Source of the DNA: Piper betle
Taxonomy: Eukaryota; Streptophyta; Magnoliopsida; Piperales; Piperaceae
Reading direction: 5' to 3'
Assembly: GCA_033002965.1 (NCBI GenBank)
Contig: JAURVB010013270.1
Span: 158,108 to 222,107, forward strand
DNA length: 64,000 bases
This document shows positions 56,910-64,000 of this stretch, piece by piece. A model generated the notes under the pieces. That model worked only from the letters and a program-made list of their open reading frames with translations, searched no databases and was not told the DNA's origin. The position numbers and the translations under genes are program-made. Every line of letters starts with the position of its first letter. The first letter of the stretch is position 1.

Positions 56910-58874
56910 TGTAACGACCCGCCATTTTTCACAATATTGTGAGCCTAGCTGGCTAGGCGTTACTCGAAATTATACCAAACCAACCTGTAACGACCCGCCA
57001 TTTTTCACAATATTGCGAGCCTAGCTGGCTAGGCATTACTCGAAATTATACCCAACCAACCCTGTAACAACCAGCCCTAACCGGTCCGGGCGTTACTTAT
57101 ATGTTACATGATTTCTAATAAAACCATAAGTATGACTCATTCAAAGTAAATTATGGTTTGTCAAGACATAATAATAATAGTTCCACAGTATTGGATCGTT
57201 TCCCAATGCCACATGTATAACACAAGAAAATAAAAGGAAGTCCAATTTATTATCCATTATCCCACCCGGAGTATGTAAAAGAACCACCAACCATACTTTC
57301 ATTCTTCCTTAAGTGAGCTGAAATCAAACAATCTTGATTAGCCTACATACCCATGTCGGGATCAAGCTCAATGTAGTTCTATAGGCTCTCAGGTCATTCT
57401 GAGATTAAAAGTTTGTCTCCTAGTTCATTCTGAGATTAGGTGGTCTCCCAGGTCATTCTGAGATTAGTCATTATTAGCTGTCAGGTCCATTCTGACATGT
57501 CCATTATTAGCTGTCAGGTCCATTCTGACATATCCATTTTTGGCTGTCAGGTCCATTCTGACATATCCATTATTGGCTGTTAGGTCCATTCTGACATGTC
57601 CATTATTGGCTGTCAGGTCCATTCTGACATGTCCATTATTGGCTGTCAAGTCCATTCTGACTGTCAGGTCCATTTTGACATATCCATTATTAGCTATCAG
57701 GTCTATTCTAACATATCCATTAATGGCTGTCAGGTCTGTTCTCACATGTCCATTATTGACTGTTAGGTCCATTCTAACATGTCCATTATTGGATGTCAGG
57801 TCTATTCTGACATTTCCATTATTGGCTGTCAGGTCCATTCTGACATATCCATTATTGGCTGTCAGGTCTATTTTGACATGTCCATTATTGGCTATCAGGT
57901 TTATTCTAATATGTCCATTATTGGCTGTCAGGTCCATTCTGACATGTCCATTATTGGCTGTCTGGTCCATTCTGACATGCCCATTATTGGCTGTCCGGTC
58001 CATTCTGACATGTCCATTATTGGCTGTCAGGTCGATTCTGACATGTCCATTCTTGGCTGTCAGGTCCATTCTGACATGTCTATTATTTGCTGTTAGGTCT
58101 ATTCTAACATGTCCATTATTTACTGTCCGGTCCATTCTGACATATCCATTATTGACTGTCAGGTCAATTCTGACATGTCCATTATTGGCTGTCAGGTCCA
58201 TTCTAACATATCCATTATTGGCTGTCAGGTCCATTCTGACATATCCATTATTGGCTGTCAGGTCCATTCTAACATGTCCATTAACAAAACAACTAAGCAA
58301 TTCAAAGAATCCCAACAATTCTTGCCAATCGAAGGATGAAGCAAAGCAGCACACCCACAACAAAACAAACACCCGACCCCAAAGACTCGCAGCAGTTCAT
58401 ACCAAGCAGTCGACAAGAACCCCTATGCATAAGACGCTAGGGATCTAGCAACTTAGCAGGGCGTCTCCAACAAACCTTGCATGCAAGAATCCTAATGGAA
58501 ACAAATAAGATGAGGGACGAAATACTCACGCAGGAATGGGGAGGTCGCCTGGGACGGAGAGGAGGCAAGAAGAATTTGACGGCTAGGAAAAAGTTTTTTC
58601 CCCCCTCAACGATCCCCTCCTCCTGGATATATATACACTTCAACCATTCCCTCCATTAAATTCTCATACCCCATCATCCATAGTTATTTCCTAGGTTCAA
58701 CGAGCCCCTTCATTAAATTCTCACACCCCATCATCCATTCATGAATAGGTATTTTGTAGGTGACTTTAAGTCGAACCATGACCGGTCGACTTGATAACCA
58801 ACCATATTGGTTCATCGATATTTATTTCATAATATTTAGGTTCGAGTCTTGTAATAAAAATCATGGTTTTTACA
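56910..58874 (-). mobile_element. 3' LTR of a deleted - strand chromovirus
   Basis: From TGTAACGACCCGCC to GGTTTTTACA, 1965 bp, followed at 58,875 by the reverse polypurine tract ATCTCCCCAACTTCGAG. The left end is a roughly 75-bp terminus unit present twice in tandem before the sequence continues. It carries a 33-bp array at 57,463-58,290 and a TATA-bearing promoter (GGATATATATACACTTC reversed) at about 58,625. The partner LTR starts at 59,407. Confidence 0.88.
57463..58290. repeat. 33-bp tandem array in the LTR (about 25 units)
   Basis: Unit GGCTGTCAGGTCCATTC with TGACATGTCCATTATT, 33 bp. It shares the framework GGCTG..RGGTC and CATGTCCATTATT with the other arrays. Both strands stay open for 302 codons (57,464-58,372 and 57,540-58,448) because 33 is a multiple of three. 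I do not regard them as genes. Confidence 0.95.
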
Positions 58875-59406
58875 ATCTCCCCAACTTCGAGATATTTCAT
58901 CCCCGAAATATTATAACAACAAAGGTGTTAAGCATGATTAATTATATCTTCGGGATCTCGGGTGCTCCTGTTGTAGCTTCGGAGGCTGACGACAGTCTTT
59001 TATCATGTGTCTCGTCCTGCAGCAATTGTAGCACCGACGGGGCTCTGGTGCATTGCCCGAATGCATCTTGGTTCAACCCTCACATCATCTATACAGAATC
59101 TCCTCAAGCTTCCTTTTGAGATTTCAATCATCGTCCCTGTATGGCCGTTAGGATCTGGGCTAATACATTCTCTATGATCGAGACTTGATGGGGTAGATCG
59201 GGTAGTCTGTCTACGAGTGCCTGCCATCTGAAACATCGAACCATCATCGTTCATTTATACATTATTGTTTCAGTCTTAGGTTTATTAGCGAAGAACTTTG
59301 TTAATTAATAACATAGCACAGTGGAAAAAGATAATTACTGGACTTTTCAACAAGGTACTTGAGTCATAAAATGTGAGCTTGTGGGAAACCGTGCTCTGAT
59401 ACCACC
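58875..59406 (-). mobile_element. Residual interior of the deleted chromovirus (primer site, gag start, zinc knuckle)
   Basis: Only 532 bp remain between the LTRs. On the - strand there is the primer site GGTATCAGAGCAC (59,404-59,392), a gag start MAGTRRQTTRS at about 59,226, and a zinc-knuckle remnant near 59,010-59,040 (a cysteine-rich CCGACGGGGC codon block like that at 8755). All of PR, RT and IN is gone. The order gag start, knuckle, polypurine tract implies one or more large internal deletions. Confidence 0.8.
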
Positions 59407-59870
59407 TGTAACGACCCACAATTTTCACAATATTGTGAGCCTAGCTAGCTAGTGTTACTCAAAATTATACCAAACCAACCTAGCAACGACCGCCATTTTC
59501 CACAATATTGTGAGCCTAGCTAACTAGGCATTACTCAAAATTATACCAAACCAACCTACAACGAGCGACCATGACTTTCACAATATTGTGAGCCTAGCTG
59601 GCTAGGGCATTACTCGAAATTATACCAAACCAACCCTGTAACGACCAGCCCAAACCGGTCCGGACGTTGCCTTCTGATCCCATGATTTCTATTAAAACCA
59701 TAAGTACGACTCATTCAAAGTAAATTATGTTTTGTCAAGACATAATAATAATAGTTCCACAGTCTTGGATCATTTCCCAATGCCACATGTATAACACAAG
59801 AAAATAAAAGGAAGTCCAATTTATTATCCATTCTCCTACCCTGTGTTCGTAAAAGAACCACCAACCATAC

Positions 59871-62800
59871 TGTTCGAATAATTTTAGTTACATGCAAGTA
59901 TACACGGTCGAAACAAGTAATATAATGATAAATCGAGTATCGTCCCACAGGGAGATGAATTTCCTATAATTAACTAAAGAAAATAAAATGAGGAGCAAAA
60001 CAAAAATAACTAACTTAACTAAATCTAAGTAATAACTTTAAATTAAAAGCGAAGTCAAAATTATAAAACTCGTTCTAGAGTCGAATTTCCCTTAACATGA
60101 ATTTAATCTTCATCAAATCTTACTCTTATCTTTTATTCCCTCAGATTGTCGATCTAGGATAATTATATGACATGGTGGCTCCCGCTCCTTCATGCTTCTA
60201 TTATTTTGCCTCAATTTCTACCTCCCGGTGATAATTGATTAATCAACAAAATAATGCATTAAGATTTGCCTTACAATCGCATACGGTGTTGTGTATCTTC
60301 CGACCACAACGACAAACAAGTCAAAAGACTCGTCGTATGATGAATTATCAATGACTAATCTAATTAATTTCTCCCGAAATCTAATTAAACCTCATGATCT
60401 AAGAAATAGGTGATCAATCTATTCTTAGCATTAAGAATATGATAATTCAAACAATCTGATTGAATAAAAGAGTAAGAGCTTGAAATAAATTCAATTAAAT
60501 CATGTTAAGTTCCATTCTTCTCTAGAACGAAATATAAAACTACTCCATAATAAAAATAGAAAATAATATAAAAGAAGAAACTAATTTTTATTACGAAAGA
60601 AAAAGAAATTACAAAAACTAAAACTACTACTTCTACTACACTCTGAAGCCAAGAGATGAGATATGATCAACAACAAATGACCACCCCTTTATATAGAAGT
60701 AGAGATACAAGAATTCGAAGAGGGTGTTCACAAATCGACGTAATCTAATTAATTATAATGTCCCTTCAAGTTTCCAACTGTTCGACTCCATTGAACACCA
60801 TGACATTGTAACCATTGGGTGGCGCCAAGTGTCATGACCAATCAAATCCAAAGCTTAATTTATTCATCTTTTTCTGCATTAAAACATCAAAGTTAAGCAT
60901 ATATAATAAAATATTAATTAACTAAAATAATAAAGTAAAATATTACTTAATTAATAATGTTTATACCCGAGAAGTACAAAATCATATTAAAAACATGGGT
61001 AAATATTATATATTTTAAACGCTTAACACACCCCCAAACTTAAACTTTTGCGCGTCCCGAGCAAAATATCATAACAAAGAAAATTTTACTACACAAAAAT
61101 ACTTAGTCCCCATTATGTTCTCATATGATTCTCAATCAAACCCTCAAGAGTCAACAAGATGTCAATCAAATCAGAAATTCCCTTTCATCAATCACATCCA
61201 AAAGAAAGCTCTCTGTGTGTGTGTGATAGTCCATTGGCTTATCATTCTCATCTACAACCAAGAGAATACAATCAAGCACATGCTTAAATATGTTCACCTT
61301 TCGCTCCCATCTCCACTAATGTAGGCAATGCCAATTCAATGGAATCAATAGGTCTTTATAGGTTGTAACGGGGCCAGGGGCTAGGGACCAAAAATCGGAT
61401 AAATAAGATAGAAAAATCAGAGGCTAATATGCACCCTAGAATTAAAAATCCTTTCTAAATCCTGACATACATGTACAACAAATCCCCAAGCAATATGACA
61501 CAAACTTCCTTAAATGTAGTATCGAATTGACCCAATATAAGAACTAACTTTGCTTTGATTTTCCATTGACTACCTACTACTTTTTCTTTTTCTCTTTTCT
61601 TTCAAACCAGTGGAAGACTATTGCTTCATCTTGTGTTTACTGGTGGAGGATCATTGCCTCATCTTTTTCTTTTTTTTCAATTTCTTCTTCTTTTTTCTTT
61701 GTTTTTCTTGTCTTGTTTTTTACAAAGCAAAGCGCCAGGAAAGTCCACACTATACTCAATCACCACTCTATAACGATGCCTTATACTACTCAAAGTTTCA
61801 TCCTTGTTAGAATTTAGAACGATTTCAAAACACTAGGGTGCTAGGACTCAAGCAGCAAGATATATTTTCAATAAAAAGGCCAAGGCTAAAATAAGGGTAA
61901 TCAAACAAATATGTATAATAAAGGCCATGAAATTGTGTACAAAGGATAATTCATATTAGGTAGGCTTGAAGAAAGGCCCAGACTCATCAAAAAGAAATGC
62001 CTATATCATTTTCCATCAACATGGCAAGCCAAATATTTCGCCTCGAAAGTCGCTAGGGCAAATTCTAAAAGTCATGACCATCATGTACAATCCTTATTGC
62101 AAAACATTCATTGAAATCATCTAAACCAAAGGATTGTGAAAATAATATAAGGTAGAGAACCAACTCTCAAATGCAATCTTTTACTCAGTTCATCCCTCAT
62201 ATCAATTAATCAAGTTTTCCCAAGAAAGGTAAGACTAATTCACATGTATCTATCATTGAACCAAGAGACTAAAATACCATTGCATAATAAAATATTTACA
62301 CTAAACTTTACGACCACAACGACAAACAAGTCAAAAGACTCGTCGTATGATGAATTATCAATGACTAATCTAATTAATTTCTCCAGAAATCTAATTAAAC
62401 CTCGTGATCTAAGAATTAGGTGATCAATCTATTCTTAGCATTAAAGAATATGATAATTCAAACAATTTGATTGAATAAAAGAGTAAGAGCTTGAAATAAA
62501 TTCAATTAAATCATGTTAAGTTCCATTCTTCTCTAGAACGAAATAAAAGCCTACTCCATAATAAAAATAGAAAATAATATAAAAAGAAACTAATTTTATT
62601 ACGAAGAGAAAGAAATTACAAAAGCTAAAACTACTACTTCTACTACAATCTGAAGCCAAGAGATGAGATATGATCAACAACAAATGACCACCCCTTTATA
62701 TAGAAGTAGAGATACAAGAATTCGAAGAGGGTGTTCACAAATCGACGTAATCTAATTAATTATAATGTCCCTTCAAGTTTCCAACTGTTCGACTCCATTG

Positions 62801-63035
62801 AACACCATGAATTGTAACCATTGGGTGGGGCCAAGTGTTATGACCAATCAAATCCAAAGCTTAATTTATTCATCTTTTTCTGCATTGAAACACCAAAATT
62901 AAGCATATAATAATAAAATATTAATTAACTAAAAAATATAAGTAAAATATTATTTAATTAATAATATTTATACCCGGGAAGTACAAAATCATATTAAAAA
63001 CATAGGTAAATATTATATATTTTAAACGCTTAACA
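59871..63035 (-). mobile_element. LARD-like non-coding LTR element, TSD CATAC/CATGC
   Basis: The left LTR 59,871-61,029 runs from TGTTCGAATAATTTTAG to CGCTTAACA. The right LTR remnant 62,311-63,035 matches 60,301-61,029 nearly base for base but lacks the first 430 bp. Flanks CATAC (59,866-59,870) and CATGC (63,036-63,040) are a target duplication with one change. The 1.28-kb interior has no coding sequence. CACCCCCAAACTTAAAC at 61,030 is a polypurine tract on the - strand. This fits a large retrotransposon derivative dependent on other elements, inserted into the 5' LTR above. Confidence 0.85.
61030..62310. other. Non-coding interior of the LARD-like element
   Basis: No frame above about 85 codons and no motif. 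A T-rich tract occurs around 61,580-61,720. The primer site is not identifiable because the adjoining LTR start is deleted. Confidence 0.6.
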
Positions 63036-63214
63036 CATGCTACATTCTTCCTTAAGTGAGCAGAAATCAAACAATCTTGATTAGCCTACATACCATGTCG
63101 GGATCCAGCTCAATGTAGATTCTATGAGCTCTAGGTCATTACAGAGATTAAAAGTTTGATATCCCAGTTCATTCTGAGGTGGAGGTGGTCTCCCAGGTCG
63201 TTCTAAGATTAGTC

Positions 63215-63640
63215 ATGATTAGCTGTCAGGTCCATTCAGACATGTCCATTAATGGCTGTCAGGTCCATTCTGACATATCCATTTTGGCTGTCGGTCCATT
63301 CGACATGTCTATTAATGGCTCTCAGGTCCATTCGACATATCCATTATTGGCTGTCAGGTCCATACTGGTATGTCCATTATTGAGCTGTCAGGTCGGTCTG
63401 ACATGTCCATTCTTGGCTGTCAGGTCCATTCTGACATGTCTATTGTTTGTTGTTAGGTCTATTCTAACATGTCTATTGTTGCTGTCCGATCCATTCTGAC
63501 ATATCCATTATTAACTGTCAGGTCCAATTTGACATGTCCCATTGGCTGTCAGGTCCATTCTAACATATCCATTATTGGCTGTCAGGTCCATTCTTACATA
63601 TCCATTATTGATTTGTCAGGTCCATTGTGACATGTCCATT
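63215..63640. repeat. 33-bp-class array, second LTR
   Basis: Degenerate units of GGCTGTCAGGTCCATTC and CATGTCCATTATT with many 1-bp indels, about half as long as the partner array at 57,463-58,290. The unequal lengths in two LTRs of one element show array change after insertion. Confidence 0.88.
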
Positions 63641-64000
63641 AACAAAATAACTAAGCAATTCAAAGAATCCCAACAATTCTTGCCGATCGCAGTGATGAAG
63701 CTTAGCAGACACACCACAACAAGCACCCGACCCACAGACTGGCACCGTGCGGGAATGGGGATAGTGGCACTGAGTATGGGAGGAGGAACGAAGAATTCGA
63801 CGGCTGGGGAAAAGTGTTTCCCCCCCTCAACGATCCCCTCCTGTTGGATATGTATACGCTTCAACCGTTCCCTCCGTTAAGTTGCTCATGCCCCATGATC
63901 GCGATTGTTCTTTCCTAGGATTCGACGAGCCCCTTGCCATTAAATTGCTCACACCCCATCATCCGTTCGTAGGAATAGCTATTTATAGGTGACTTTTAGC

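Larger units (their letters stand above)
59407..64000 (-). mobile_element. 5' LTR of the deleted chromovirus, interrupted and running off the window
   Basis: It starts TGTAACGACCCACAA beside the primer site. The terminus unit is here present three times in tandem (59,407-59,640). LTR sequence is interrupted at 59,870 by a LARD-like element and resumes at 63,041 with ATTCTTCCTTAAGTGAGC, the phrase found at 57,297 in the partner. Its 33-bp array is shorter and more decayed (about 63,215-63,640). The outer end lies beyond 64,000. Confidence 0.85.

Noticed and set aside
1..64000. tRNA, rRNA or microRNA genes
   Set aside because: I saw no cloverleaf with conserved A and B boxes and no rRNA segment. 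The short tRNA-like strings are primer sites of retroelements.

Overview
This is a 64-kb window of a plant nuclear genome that is almost entirely retroelement sequence. It holds one recognisable host gene, an RDR2-type RNA-dependent RNA polymerase at 33,733-38,412 on the + strand. A plant origin follows from RDR2 itself, the chromodomain-bearing Ty3/gypsy polyproteins, LTRs with TGTAAC ends beside TGGTATCAGAGC-type (initiator tRNA-Met) primer sites, and an endogenous caulimovirid (pararetrovirus). The GC-rich first RDR2 exon hints at a monocot or early-diverging angiosperm, but the species cannot be told from the sequence.

Layout. 1-3301: 3' end of a + strand chromovirus with its 2.7-kb LTR. 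3302-9997: a degenerate - strand relative (Tekay-like gag-PR-RT-RH-IN-chromodomain), with a TRIM nested in its truncated 3' LTR. 9998-29,256: LTR-type sequence swollen by thousands of bases of a 33-bp tandem repeat with higher-order structure. This array is split by a young 8.4-kb non-autonomous element (18,163-26,579, TSD GCTGG), whose 5' LTR is in turn split by a TRIM-derived composite (18,407-20,192, TSD TACTA). 29,257-33,440: an unclassified element with a direct-repeat pair of about 1.2 kb. 33,733-38,412: RDR2. 39,500-53,660: an endogenous pararetrovirus on the - strand in permuted order (PR-RT-RH, viroplasmin-like, intergenic promoter, PBS, movement protein, start of coat region), broken by three solo LTRs. 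Two of these are 3-kb copies facing opposite ways with only 68 bp between them. 53,660-56,905: decayed gag fragments and an LTR remnant. 56,910-64,000: a - strand element reduced to LTR, 0.5-kb interior and LTR, carrying the same type of 33-bp repeat, with a LARD-like element (59,871-63,035) nested in its 5' LTR.

Four points stand out. (i) RDR2 is conserved over its whole length, with intact splice sites and catalytic DLDGD, but its last exon needs two frame changes to read through. (ii) A 33-bp minisatellite recurs inside LTRs of several diverged families. (iii) Two opposed 3-kb solo LTRs form a near-perfect hairpin-type locus inside a viral fossil. (iv) A TRIM composite with inverted LTR ends sits between a clean target-site duplication. 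I did not find a prokaryote-like defence or metabolic system. All coordinates and similarities are from reading the sequence, without alignment software.
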